Below are positions 48,985 through 61,574 of a stretch of 64,000 nt of DNA, one piece after another. The notes under the pieces are model-generated. The model did no database searches. It was not told where the DNA came from and was given only the letters and a program-made list of their open reading frames with translations. The DNA is taken from the NCBI RefSeq assembly GCF_018446385.1, contig NC_055996.1, forward strand, positions 129,256,532-129,320,531. Direction: 5' to 3'. The translations under genes and the position numbers were made by a program. The DNA comes from Zingiber officinale (Eukaryota; Streptophyta; Magnoliopsida; Zingiberales; Zingiberaceae). The first letter of the stretch is position 1. The number at the start of each line of letters is the position of its first letter.

Positions 48985-49945
48985 GAAACTAAATATTTCT
49001 AAAAAAATCTTCAAATTCTCCGGTAAGTGTTTAACCCAAGATGGCAGCAACACAGATAGTATTCTCATCCACCATCTCCACTGCCTTAGAAGGGTCCATC
49101 ACATAATAACCCTCTATCAATTTCACTTCTTTTAACTCTACTTCAAGGTACCTTGCAAATTTCTCCCAACAAACCTGGATATAGCATATAAATCAATTCG
49201 GTCGTCGATAGAGTTTGAAGATGGTCTATAGACACTCAGAATGAGCGCTAATCATGTTACCTGAACATTTGCACCAGCAACAATGTTGGGTTTGTCGGCA
49301 GGCTTCCCCTCAGCTTTCCTTTTGTTCTGCCACTTCCTCGTGAATGCAAGCCTGAAAGCATGATAGCTTCTGAAGAACCCACTGTTCCAACTCCGACAGC
49401 TATTTCGTCATCCCCAATCGGGGCATTAAAAAGATGGGCTATCATGTTGACACAGCGGTTCTGCAGGAGATTTGGGCACCCATTAACTAGAGTCGGACTT
49501 AAATAGACCGCTAGACGCACCACATGCCAAGCACAAACAACATCCTTAAATAAAGGCACTTATCTGTGATACTTACACTTACAGGAACAAATCTATTGTG
49601 AGTATTGACAGTAAGCTACTCTTGAACTAATAACAATAATGGAAAATAACAAATCTATTGTGAGTATTGTTCTGCAGGTTCAGCGTCGGATTCCCGTCCA
49701 GCATCAGCTCGTCGTTGATGATTTGATAGGCCGCCTCCTTCGGGATCGACTGCGGTGGCATCCTAAACCTGCGCCCAAACCAGCACAAATCGTCAAAATA
49801 AAAGGAAGAAATCGAACAAAAACTCACTCCACGCTCCACGCGCTGCCAAATCCCTACCTAGCAACATCTCGACGAACGTATCGCGACGCGAATGTGTACT
49901 GGACCTCCTCATCCAGTTCAGCCGCCTTAACCTCCGAGATCGGCT

Positions 49946-50494
49946 ACCTCTTGGCTACCAGCTCGGATCGAAAACGTATAGGATTGGAAATGTACAGGTC
50001 GGGCGTCGCTCTCACGATTTTTGTTGAGTGGAGCGAGGAAGCGGAAGCGATCGATTGAATGCGTGGTGGAAGGAGGAAGAAAAACCGAAGGAGATGAGAC
50101 AAGAAACGAGGGCGGTGGCGGAACGGCCTGGGAAGTGACGCGCGGACGTAACGCGGCGCGAAGATCGAGTGACGCGCCCCCCGTCGGTCCCAACCTGGCT
50201 ATGCTCACCGCCCTCAGCGCTCACCGGTGTCCGTGTCAATGACGGACTGTGTTGCCAACAAGTCTGGAGGTCGGGGCGGTAATTGCACCGCGATGAGATG
50301 GATCCATCTGACTTTCCGAGAAAAAAAAAAATCCTTTTCCGTCAGTTTATTAATTATACAAACACATTAACTACAATAACATCAAATCTTCATGAATGGA
50401 AAATCCTCCGTAGATAGATTTTCATAGAGATCTCTTCCCAAATCCTCGACAAATAACTCAAAATAGCTAATAAAGATATCAAAAGAATGTTTAA
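49946..50494. other. GAD upstream region and gap to the HIPP gene
   Basis: Bases 49946-50250 are GC-rich and would have been the promoter and 5' UTR of GAD. Bases 50250-50494 include an A-run and the 3' flank of the HIPP gene. No independent gene is supported. Confidence 0.5.
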
Positions 50495-51077
50495 TCACAT
50501 AACCCCACATGCATTAGGATTCTCCTCTGCACTCTGAGCATAGTAGTAGGCGTTGTAAGTCCGGTAGGCCTTCACCACCTCGGCGATCTCACCGTCTTTG
50601 CTCTTCTCCTTCTCCTTATCTTTGCCTTTCTCCTTGTCCTTGTCCCCTTCCTTGTTCTTCGCCTCTTCTTTCTTCTCCTCCTTGGCCGGCCCAACCGAGA
50701 GCAACTCAGTGTGCCAGGATTTCCTCAACTTGACCACCGCCGCGACTGGGTCCACCGCTCCCGTTATGGTCAACTTCTTGTCATTCATGTCCATGGAAAT
50801 TGAATCTATGCCTGTGGTTTGAAAGTATACATTGAGTTTAATATATCTCTGCTTGCTAGATCATCAACGAATAGACTGGTTTTAGAGGTCGAACTTTACC
50901 GTGAAGGCCGGAAACTGCTTTCATGGCCTTCTTCCTGTCCTCCTCGCAATGCAGGTCCAACTTCAGCACTAATTTCTGCAAGATGTCAAGAACGAAACAC
51001 AAGAGCAGCTTAATCAGCTGAACAGAGCAACAGAAAGCGAAAAAAAGAGCTTGATTGATTACCTTCATGTCTGCCAT
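50495..51077 (-). CDS. Heavy-metal-associated isoprenylated plant protein (HIPP-like)
   Basis: Three exons on the minus strand: 51077-51063 (MADMK), 50975-50900 ([20 protein letters not shown]) and 50811-50495. All introns are GT/AG, and the exons join in frame to 135 residues. The HMA-like fold is [27 protein letters not shown] then [20 protein letters not shown] (given as two parts). The usual CxxC metal site is reduced to one Cys, as in several plant HPP/HIPP proteins. A long Lys/Glu/Asp-rich linker follows (roughly residues 80-105). The last four residues CGVM form a CaaX box for farnesylation, so membrane attachment is expected. Relatives act in metal homeostasis, stress response and interaction with pathogens; the partner here cannot be told. 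The very short first exon is typical of the family. Confidence 0.88.
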
Positions 51078-51303
51078 CTGAACTTTGAACCGAGCAGAGT
51101 TGACTTGAGACTTCGGAGAAGAAATGAGATGAGGCAATCGAGAACTGCTCAACTAGCTTGCAGATTTTATAACGGCGAGGAGGTGAACAATAAATAAAAG
51201 TCTTCGTCGGTGTCGAGTGGAGGAGGCGGCTTTGGTTGAATTTAATACAATGACTTAGTGTTAATTCATATTATAGTTTCTTAACACTAAGTCGTCGTTG
51301 CAT

Positions 51304-51361
<58 letters not shown>

Positions 51362-51566
51362 GTTGATATATTAATTCTTATATTTTTATTCCTACTTTGA
51401 TTAAATGAATAAAATTCATCCACAAAGTCTTTATAAATTTGTATACATATTTATATCATATTATTTTCTTAATATAATTAATTAATCCGACTTCCATAAT
51501 AATTTCTTAATTAAACTTAAATCTATAGACCCTCTTAATTAAACAATTGAGGTTTTTGGAAACTAC
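51078..51566. other. HIPP upstream region with hairpin and TA microsatellite
   Basis: Bases 51248-51264 and 51281-51300 form a stem (ACTTAGTGTTAA against TTAACACTAAGT) like the ends of a small MITE. It is followed at about 51307-51358 by about 26 TA units. The remainder is AT-rich without a gene. Confidence 0.6.
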
Positions 51567-53528
51567 TATGAAGATAGAAGACGCTGAACGACTTACTACC
51601 GTGATGTTAACGCAAGAGAAGCTAGAGATGTTGATAAAGGCTCGGGGTGCAAAGATGATGCAACAACAAATGGACACAGCTGCCAACTACCAAGCGCCGA
51701 ACAACCCCGCTTTCTCAATGATGGGTTAGCAAGCCTACCAGAGAACCCGAGCTGAGGCCCATTCTGATCGGCATCTGAATCACCGCCCTTCAGGTGCTTC
51801 CCAGGAAACTCTGAATGCCCCGATTCCATATCACCGAACACTATTCCACATGCACTCGAAGGAGCATGGCCGAGCGGATAAGACGTAGGGGTCATCTTCA
51901 GAGGATGCGCCCGCTCGGGATAGGTGCAAAAGCAAAGCGCCCCGAATGGACGAATCACTTGAGCGGGTCAACAGGCATTTCTGCTAAGAGATTTTAAACG
52001 ATAAGCAACCCACTCATTTTCGTCCGCTGATGATTGGAGAATACAATGGGTCGACCGACTCGAAAGACCACCTCGTCAAGTTCGACAATATGTCCACGCT
52101 CCACCAGTACACTAATGGAGTCAAATGTCGAGTTTTTCTAACCACATTGTCTGAATCGGCGTAGAGGTGGTTCAAATGCTTGCTGATCGGCTCCATCCGC
52201 TGCTTCAAGGACTTCCGAGCGGTGTTTCTGCAACACTTTTCCAGCAGTCGACGCTACGAGAAGATGAACGTGAACTTGTTAGCTATAAAGCAAGAACCCA
52301 AGGAAGGGCTGCGGGCTTATATCAAAAGATTCAACTAAGTGGCCATGGATATTCTATCTGCCACTCAGGAAATATTGGTAAGTGCTTTCTCCCAATTACT
52401 TACCGAGGGTGACTTATTTAGGTCCCTTTTCATGGAGCCGCCAAGGGACTTTGACCAGCTGCTCGGAAGAGCCATGAAATACATCAATGTGAAGGAAGCC
52501 AAGCTGGCTTGAAGAAAGGAAGTGATCCTCAAGCTCGTTGTTGCCATGGAGCGTCGAATGATGCACGCCCATCAGCCATCGAAGGGGCCTCGATCGAGTG
52601 CAAGTCAGCAGCACCAGGAGCCTCGGGCCCATGCCGTCCAGCGCGTGGAGGCCAAGAGGGCGAAATTCAAGGAGTCTCAACCATGGACTCCTCTATTTTT
52701 TTTTCTTTCCATGGACGCTGGCTCAATCCCAAGGAGTGTCGACCCGTTGTAGGGCGCTGGCGATCACCCTCTCCCGACTATCGCCATTATTGTCAAGGTG
52801 AGAGACAGCAAGGACAAAGCCGTGTGTCCATCGAGCGGAGTCAGTCACAGCCTCGGCATAAAGATGATCAAGAGCCAGCGCGAGCCCCAGCAGCGCTGCC
52901 ACGCCAATCAGATCGGGAAGAGGAGAATCACTGTAACGCCGCTCAAGGCGATATCAGCATGATCGCGGGGCGACCAACCAACGAAGATTCCAATAGGGCT
53001 CAGAAGTCTCATGTCCGGCGATTGGAGATCCATGTAGTCGGATGTAGCGAGAAAAGGGCTTGAGGACTAGAAATCAGTTTCAGGCCTAAGGAATTGGAGG
53101 GGGTCGAAGTCCCTCATGACGATGCCTTGATCATCAAGGCAGTAATAATAAATTACAGTATTCACCAAACCTTCGTCAACATTGGTAGTTTGGTGAATAA
53201 TTATATTTAAGAAGACATTTGACCAACTGTAGATCGACCTGAGCGAACCCAGCCCATGATGACTCCGCTCTACGGTTTCATAGGCAATGAAATGTTGTCG
53301 ATCGAGTAGGTTCGGCTGGCCATTTCTCTGGGGGAGGAGCCTCTTATGAGAACGCGGCGGTCCAACTTCAGAGTAGTGGACGCGCCATCGGCATACAGTG
53401 TAATTTTGGGCTGACCGACGCTGAAAGAATTTCGAGCGGCCGTCTCCACATTCTGCCAAAAAATAAAGTTTCAGGTGGACGACCAGGTCGGCGAAGTCAA
53501 GGGCGACTAGCTTGTAGCATGAAGATGC
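51567..53528 (+). pseudogene. Ty3/gypsy gag and protease-linker region, decayed
   Basis: Starts MKIEDAERLTTVMLTQEKLE. The retrotransposon gag domain follows at about 52010-52520 across several frames: RPLMIGEYNGSTDSKDHL, KCRVFLTTLSES, AYIKRFN, VAMDILSATQEIL, GRAMKYINVKEA. A Gln/Arg-rich stretch leads to the FRPKELEGVEVPHDDALIIKA region that precedes the protease in such elements. Stops and frame changes are frequent. No 5' LTR is found between this point and the HIPP gene. It continues after the solo LTR at 58388. Confidence 0.8.
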
Positions 53529-56500
53529 TGTTAGAGTGTATACTAAAAGCCTAAGCTTTTTGTAAACATTTATTTTGAATATAGAATCACATTTGGTTAA
53601 ATACATGTGTTTATTTGTTAAATACATTTGTTCAATTAATTTATATTGAAGATAACATGGTGTGTGGTGTCACACACAGAAGATCATGTTATCAGCACCT
53701 TATAAATTATAAACAGTAGCTCATGACCAAGATGGAAAGGAACAAACCATTGGAAGGTCGTAGTGTAATTAGGTATTAGTTTGTCTTAGCTATATAATTA
53801 CACTAGTACACTTAGAGTGTATTGAGTAGGACTATTTGAGGTCGTTTCTTTTTATACTGACTTTATAAAAGAACAAAAACCTTAGTTATTATGCAAGTGT
53901 GTGCTCTTAATCCTAATATAATAACAAGCACATATATTTAATATTTATTTATTTAATTTATCAAAGGGTGAGATTTAGTTCGATGAATCAATAAGCCCGA
54001 TAAGTTGGGAAATGATATTACTTATAGTGTGTGTTGTTAATTATAGAAGGAAACTGTGTCCTAATTAGGTTATTAATGCCCTCAAGAGGAGCTCATAAGG
54101 ATTGTCATGTTAAACCCTGCAGGTGGACCTAGTCCGACATGACGATAAGGTTGAGTGGTACTACTCTTGGAATTAGATATTAATTAAGTGAGTGTCAGTA
54201 GCTCATTTAATTAATGGACATCCGATATCTTAAACACAGGGAGACTAACACACTCATAATAAGAAGGAGCCCAAAATATAATTTGGGATTGGTGCAGTAG
54301 TTCAATAATAGTTCTCTAATGGAATGAATTATTATTGATAAAATTAAGTTGTGTGTTCGGGGCGAACACGGGATGTTTAATTTTATCGGGAGACCAAAAC
54401 TAATTCCTCCTCTCGGTCCCTATCGTAGCCTCTTAATTATAGAGTACTATACACACCTATACCCACCTTCTATACCTACCTAAAGGGGTCGGCCAAGCTA
54501 GCTTGAGGATCAAGCTAGGGCCGGCCTAAGCATGGTTTAGTGTGGCCGGCCCTAGCTTGAACCCAAGCATGGGTGGCCGGCCACAATTAAATTAAAAGGA
54601 ATTTAATTTTTAAATTTTATCTTATGTGGAACACATGATTTAAAAGAGAGTTTGAAATTAAAATATTTACCTTTATAAGTTTCTACAAAAGATTAAAAGA
54701 AGAGTTAAATCTCTTTCCTTATTTGTAGATTAAAAGGATTGTTTTAATTTTGATAATAACTTTCCTTATTTAATCATCCACATGTTGAAAAGATGAATTT
54801 TAAAATTATAGAAATTTCCTTTTATAGAACCAACCATGAAGGGATTTAAAAAGAGGAAATTTTATTTTTAAAATTTTCAAAAGTAAATAAGGAAGTTTTA
54901 ATTTGTGATTGAAATTTACCTTATTTGGAGCACTTGATGTGGTCGGCCATGACAAGGAGATTAAGGGAGAATTAATTAATTTTTCCTTAATAGCTCATGT
55001 CAAAGAAAATAAGGAGATTTTAATTACAATTAAATTTCCTTATTTGCCAAGGCCAAGGATTATAAAAGAGGGGGTTGGGGTGCCTTCATGAGACACAACC
55101 TCTATTCAATTTTTCCTCCTCTTTTCTCCTTGGTGTGGCCGGCCATCCTCTCTCCCTCTCTTCCTCTTTGTGGTGGCCGAACCTCATCCTTGCTTGGAGC
55201 TTTTGTGGTGGCCGGATACTACTTGGAGAAGAAGAAGAAGAAGAAGGAGTCTCTAGCATCCCTTAGAGCTTGGTGGAGGTTGTTGGTTGCTACTCGGAAA
55301 ACCTAGAGGTTCCACTGTACAAAAATTTTGTACAAATGTCTGAACCTTTTCCTAGCTACCATGTGTTCTTTTAAATTAAATTTTGGATCGCCTGCGGAAC
55401 TTAACACGTTTGATCCAAAACTTAATTTATTTGTTCTTTTAGGTTTAGACTTGGATCTCCTGCGGAACTTAACACGTTCGATCCAAATCACCTAAGTTAT
55501 TAATTCCATTAAATATAATTTCCATAATTGGTTCCCAGTACTGACGTGGCGAGGCACATGACCTTCTTGGATATGGGAGCAACCACCACCGACTAGACAA
55601 AACCTTTTAAGGAAAGCTAATATTTAATTTCCTAAAATAACTTTAGGTTAACCGAAAGGAACAATCAAATCACAAAGAAAAGTAAAAACAAAAGAACACA
55701 ACATCGAAAAACATATTCGAAATACTAGAATCGTAAGCCTCTTGTATTTGGTATTTATTTCCAAAAGTAACTAGTATGATGTGGAAATGAAAAATTACTA
55801 GTTATACCTTTTAGAAAAATCTCTTGATCTTCTACCGTATTCCTCTTCTAACCTCGGATGTTGTGTGGGCAATGATCTTCCGAGACGAGAAATCACCAAC
55901 ACATCTTCTTCTCCTCCTTGCTAGGTTCGGCCAAAACAAGAGCTTCACCAAGGATGAAGAAAACCACCAATCAAGCTCCAAGGGATGCAAGCTTTCTCTC
56001 CTTTTTCTTCTTATTCTCCAAGTAGTATCCGACCACCACAAGAGCTCCAAGGGAGATGAAGAATTCGGCCACCACAAAGAGGAAGAAAGAAAGAGAGGAT
56101 GGCCGACCACAACACCAAGGAAAAGAGGGAGAGAACAATAGAAGTTGTAACCCATGAAGGCACCCCTACCCTTTCTTTTATATTCCTTGGCTTTGGCAAA
56201 TAAGGAAATTTATTTATAATAAAATTTCCTTAACTTTCCTTGACAACAATTAATTAAGAAAAATTTAATAAAATTTCTTAATCAATTAATCATGACCGAC
56301 CACCTCAAATAGAAAAATTAGGAGAGTTTCAATCAACAATTAAAACTTCCTTATTTATCTTTGGAAATTTTAAAAAATAAAATTTCCCTTTATAATCCCT
56401 TCATGGTTGATAAAAAGAAATTTCTATAATTTTAATTTTTCAACATGTGAATAATTTTCAAAGAGAAAAAATAAAATATCTTTCCAATCTACAAATAAGG

Positions 56501-58382
56501 AAAGAGATATAATCTCTTTCTTTAATCTTTTGTAAACCTTTTAAGAGAGATATTTTAATTTTAATTATCTTTAATAAATTATATCTTCCACATAATAAAA
56601 ATAAAAATTAAAATTCTTTTTAATTTTATTATGGCTGGCCCCCTCTAGCTTGGGTTCAAGCTAGGGCCGGCCACCCATAAACCAAGCTTAGGCCGGCCCT
56701 AGCTTGATTCCTAAGCTAGCTTGGGCGGCACTCTTTAGGTGGGTATAGAAGGTGGGTATAGGTGGATACAGTACTCTATAAATAAGAGGCTACGATAGGG
56801 ACCGAGAGGAGGAATTGATTTTGGTCTCCCGATAAAATTAAGCATCCCGTGTTCGCCCCGAGCACACAACTTAATTTTATCAATAATAATTCATTCCACT
56901 AGAGAACTATTATTGAACTACCGCACCAATCCCAAATTACATTTTTGGGCACCTTCTTATTATGAGTGTGTTAGTCTCCCTGTGTTTAAGATGTCAAATG
57001 TCCACTAATTAAGTGAGTTACTGACAACTCATTTAATTAATATCTTTATCCAAGAATAGTATCACTCAACCTCATTGTCATGTCGGACTAAGTCCACCTG
57101 CAGGGTTTAACATGACAATCTTTATGAGCTCATCTTGGGGACATTATCAATCTAGATTACTAGGACACAGTTTCCTTCTATAATCAACAACACACACTAT
57201 AAGTAATATAATTTCCTAACTTATCGAGCTTATTGATTTATCGAACTAAATCTCACCCATTGATAAATTAAAGAAATAAATATCAAATATATGTGCTTGT
57301 TATTATATTAGGATTAAGAGCACACACTTCCATAATAACTGAGGTATTTGTTCCTTTATAAAGTCAGTATAAAAGAAACAACCTCAAATGGTCCTACTCA
57401 ATACACTCTAAGTGTACTAGTGTAATTATATAGTCAAGATAAACTAATTCCTAATTACACTACGACCTTCCAATGGTTTGTTCCTTTCCATTTTGGTCGT
57501 GAGCTACTGTTTATAATTTATAAGGTACTGATAACATCATCTTCTGTATGTAGCACCACATACTATGTTATCTACAATATAAATTAATTGAACAACTACA
57601 ACTAAATGTAGACAATTTGACCAAATGTGATTCTTTATTCAAAATAAATGTTTACAAAAGCTTAGGCTTTCAGTATACACTCTAACAGAGGTAGCCAAAA
57701 TTCTTCTTCCTTGAAGATCTTGCTTGTGGCCGAACCTTGCTAGAAGGAGAAGAAGGGTTGGTGGTTCTCATCTCGGAAGATCGTTGCCCACACAACGTTT
57801 GAGGTTAGAAGAGGAATACAGTAGAAGATCAAGAGGTTATTGCTTGCAAAGGAAAAAGGTATAACTAGTAGTTATTTTCCGCATCATACTAGTTAATTTT
57901 TTCTTTGTAATAATTCCAAATACAAGAGGCATTAGATTCTAGATTTTGAATTTGTTTCGATGTTGTGTTTCTTTTTCTTTTTATCGAACTTGTGATTCGA
58001 TTGTTCTTTTTGGTTAACCTAGAGTTATATAAGGAAATTAAATATTAGTTTTCCTTAAAAGGCTTTGTCTAGTTGGTGGTGGTTGCTCCCATATCCAAGA
58101 AGGTCACGTGCCTCGCCATGCAGTACTGGAAGCCAATTTTGGAAATTAATATTTAATTGAATTTATAACCTAGGTGATTTGGATCGAACGTGTTAAGCTC
58201 CGCAGGAGATCCAAGTCTAAACCTAAAAGAACATGTAAGTTAAACTTGGAATCAAACGTGTTAAGTTACGCAGGAGATCCAAGTTTAATTTAAAAGAATA
58301 CATGGTAGCTAGGAAAGGTTCAGACATTGTACAAAATTTTTTGTACAGAGGAACCATTAGGTTTTCCGAGTAGCAACCAACA
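53529..58382 (+). repeat. Outer solo LTR of the copia A/B family
   Basis: The LTR occupies 53529-55280 and 57693-58382 (about 2.44 kb), starts TGTTAGAGTGTATACTA and ends CAACCAACA. The duplication GATGC is at 53524-53528 and 58383-58387. There is no internal region, so it formed by LTR-LTR recombination. It interrupts the gypsy element and is itself interrupted by an inverted LTR of the same family. Confidence 0.93.
55281..57687 (-). repeat. Inner solo LTR of the same family, opposite orientation
   Basis: 2,407 bp, with duplication GAGGT at 55276-55280 and 57688-57692. On the plus strand it starts TGTTGGTTGCTACTCGG and ends TATACACTCTAACA. Its TATA box lies at 56175-56182 on the minus strand. 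It is closer to the B LTRs than to the outer LTR by eye. Confidence 0.94.
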
Positions 58383-58387
58383 GATGC

Positions 58388-61300
58388 TAAGTAGAGGTAG
58401 TAAGAGTCGAGTCCCGGGCCGCTCGGAAGGCTTAGCACTTGGAGGTGAACACCATTCGAGAGGCTCCCCCAGCCTTGCCCTATGAAAAAGAAGTAGTTTG
58501 GATTTATCCCAGCCGGGTGGAAGCCACCACCTTTGTAGTGGGTGATCTGAGTAAAGAAAAGAAGGTCGAATTGGTCGCCTGCTTAAGGCAAAACTATGAT
58601 GTGTTCGCATGGGTAACACACGAACTCCCAGGCATTGCTCCAATAATAGCGTAGCATGAGCTGCAAGTCTCACAGGACGTCAGGCCGGTCAAATAGAAGA
58701 AGAGGGATTTCAGCTCAGAGCATAATCAAATTATTCAAGCTGAGGTTGAGAAGCTTCTCCAGGCCGAGCACATCAGGGAGGTGCAGTTTCCAAGCTGGCT
58801 CACCAACGTAGTGTTGGCTTCTAAGTCAGGAGACAAGTGGCGGGTTTGCATCAACTTCAGAGATTTAAATAAGGCCTACCCAAAGGACTACTACCCTCTG
58901 CCGTGCATTGATCAGATAGTGGACTCCATGGCGGGTTGTGGTTGATATGCATGTTTGATGCATATTAAGGCTACCACAAAGTCCCGCTTGCCAAGGAAGA
59001 TCAGGAGATGGTAAGCTTCATCACGGTGGATGGAACCTTCTACTACAACGTCATGTCGTTCGGACTCAAGAATATTGGGGCCACGTACCAAAGGTTGATG
59101 AATAAGGTATTTTGCCCGCAGATCGGTATAAATATAGAGGTATATGTCGATGATATATTAATTAAATCTCTTCGAGCTATGGACCTCTATGTAGGTATAG
59201 AAGAAATGTGCCAAACTTTGTGAAATGTGCCTGTTCGGAGCAAGGAGTGGGCATTTTCTGGGTTACATAGTAACCGAGCAGGGGATTGAAGCTAATCCTA
59301 GCAAGGTTAAAGTACTCCAGGATATGCCCCTCCTCGCAAGTTAAAGGAAGTGCAGCGTCTGACTTGACAAAACACTACCTTGTTAAGATTCATCTCGAAG
59401 TCATCTGATCGGAGCTAGCCATTCTTAAAGATTTTGCACCAAGATACCAAGTTTTAATGGGACACCGAGTACAACAAAACCTTAGAGGAACTGAAAGCTT
59501 ATTTGTCTTCTTTACCTGTACTCGCAAAATCAACCACTGGCGAACTGTTTTGGATCTACTTGTCTTCTACAGAGCGGGGAGTCGGGTCGGTATGGTGCGA
59601 CAGGACGACAATGAACAACAGTCGGTGTATTTCCTGAGCCATTTATTAAAGGATGTTGAGTGCCACTACACCTGTCTTAAAAATTTGGCTTAAGCCTTAG
59701 TCTTAGCCGCTTGGATGTTACGCCTGTACTTCCTCTCTCATTCAATAATTATTTTGACTAACAACACACTGGGCCAAATCCTCCTTAATCCTGAAGCATC
59801 TGGATGGCTAATCAAATGGACCACGGAGCTAAGCGAGTTCGACAAACAGTATCAGCCCCGGTCGACAATCAAGGGTGCAAGCCTTGGCTGATTTCATAAC
59901 AGAAGTACAGAATACTAAGCTGGACGCTAGTTGGCGAGTATATGTGGATGACTTGTCCACTCGGCAAAGCAGCGAGTTAGGAATACTTTTAATATCCCCC
60001 AGGAAGATCGAATGTAACTTTCCGTTCAGTTGGACTATCGAGCTATGAATAATGAAGAAAAGTGTGAGGCTCTGATCATTGGCCTGGAGGTGGCGAGGCG
60101 CGTGGGAGCCAACTAGGTCCTTATCCACTCAGACTCGGACTCTCAACTAGCAGCTCACCAACTGGCTGGCACCTTCGAAATAAACAACGCTAGGTTAAAA
60201 TTATACACCAAAACTTTTGAGAAATTAAAGAAAGAATTCCAAGAAGTGATTGTCTGAAAGATCCCCCAATTCGACAATCAGTACATGGATGAGCTGGTGA
60301 AGTTGGCAAGCTCTTTAAGTCCCATGGTAATCAACAGACATATCGAATAGGTATTGTTGGTAGCTCATATCGACAGACCAGCCGGAGCCATGCCGTCCAA
60401 CGATTGGAGAGTACCAATAACTGAATTCCTCCGGGTAGGGATGCTACCGGCTGATCAGGAAGAGACTCGATTGATTATGAAAAGAGCCGGTAGGTTCACT
60501 CTCATTGGAGACCACCTATATAAGAGGGCCTTCTCAAGGCCGTTACTGAAGTGCATTGGATCGGAGGATATCCAATATATTTTGCAAGAAGTTCATCAAG
60601 GCACTTGCAACAGTCATCCGGGCGGCCATTCGTTGGCCCGAAAAATCTTTATAGCCGGATACTTTTAGCCCACCCTACAAGCTGACGCTACTCGGATAGT
60701 AGCAACATGTCTATCATGGCAAAGACACTAGAACATATGACACCGACCCATCGAAGAATTGAAGACATCCATTATCTCTTGCCCGTTTGACTATGAGGGC
60801 ATGGATATTGTCGGACCTTTCCCTATGGCGACTGGTCAGTGGAAATTCCTTCTCATGGTGGCAGCATACTTTTCCAAATAGGTGGAAGATAAGCCGCTCG
60901 CTAAGATAACCGAATAGATGGTTATCAAGTTTTTATGGCAGAACATTATCTGTTGGTTCGGCATCCCTCATAAACTCGTCTTCGATAATGGGAGGCAATT
61001 TCAAGAATGATAGCTTAGGGAATGGTGTTCCAGTTATGGTATTATGCAAGCTTTCACTTCAATGGCATACCCTTAGAGTAATGGTCAAGCGGAAGTCACC
61101 AACAGAGAAATCCTTAGGGGATTGTGGACTCGGCTCGACCATATGGGAGGAAGTTGGGTCGATGAGCTACAGAGTGTGTTGTGGACCTACCGCACTATGC
61201 CTCGGGAAGCCACGGGCATCACCCCGTTCTATTGGTGTATAGGGGGGAAGCAGTAGTAACAATTGAAGTGGGCGTGGATTCGACCAGAGGCAGTTCTACA

Positions 61301-61570
61301 ACGAGGAAAATTCCGAATGGCGCCTCATGGAATTGGACTTAGTGGACGAAATCAAAGACAAAGAGGTCATCCGGTTAACCACGTATCGACAGAGAATGAA
61401 GCAGAATTACAACAAGAGAGTCATCTTGAGGTCTTTTTAGGTCGGTGATCTTGTATGGAAAAGATTGAAGCCGGTCGGCGACGTCATAAAGCTGGAGGTT
61501 CCATGTGGAGGTCCGTACAGAGTAACCCGGAAGCTCAACTCGGGAGCGTATTATTTGCAAGATGAGAATT
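58388..61570 (+). pseudogene. Ty3/gypsy pol (reverse transcriptase, RNase H, integrase), decayed
   Basis: Continues the gypsy element after the solo LTR. Reverse transcriptase motifs: ELPGIAPIIA, AEVEKLLQAEHIREVQFPSW, KWRVCINFRDLNKAYP, YNVMSFGLKNIGATYQRLMN and EVYVDDILIKS. RNase H-like and integrase parts follow in mixed frames: VYFLSHLLKDVE, DEL near 60290, HQGTCNSHPGGHSLARKI and GPFPMATGQWKF. Many stops and indels are present. The segment ends near 61570 with the expected C-terminal SGAYYLQDE. No 3' LTR follows. It is an old, dead copy. Confidence 0.82.
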
Positions 61571-61574
61571 GAAG

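Larger units (their letters stand above)
28373..49945 (-). pseudogene. GAD: Glutamate decarboxylase, broken by retrotransposons
   Basis: Minus strand. The family is PLP-dependent and converts glutamate to GABA in the cytosol. Recognisable exons: 49945-49858 (QYTFASRYVR), 49768-49674 ([20 protein letters not shown]), 49460-49261 ([14 protein letters not shown]), 49174 to about 48985 ([18 protein letters not shown]), 38700-38622 plus 29240-29064 ([26 protein letters not shown] with the cofactor-lysine position), 28957-28905 (SSQIIAQYYQF) and 28840-28373 (GYRNIMENC to KTSGVC, C-terminal calmodulin-binding region). Damage: about 38 residues after exon 2 are missing, there are one-base frameshifts near 49357 and 49013, Trp became TGA near 38640, the acceptor before 28957 reads TG instead of AG, and no clear start codon remains. 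Copia C splits one exon, and copia B lies between two others. The retained 3' exons are well conserved, so loss looks recent. Confidence 0.9.
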
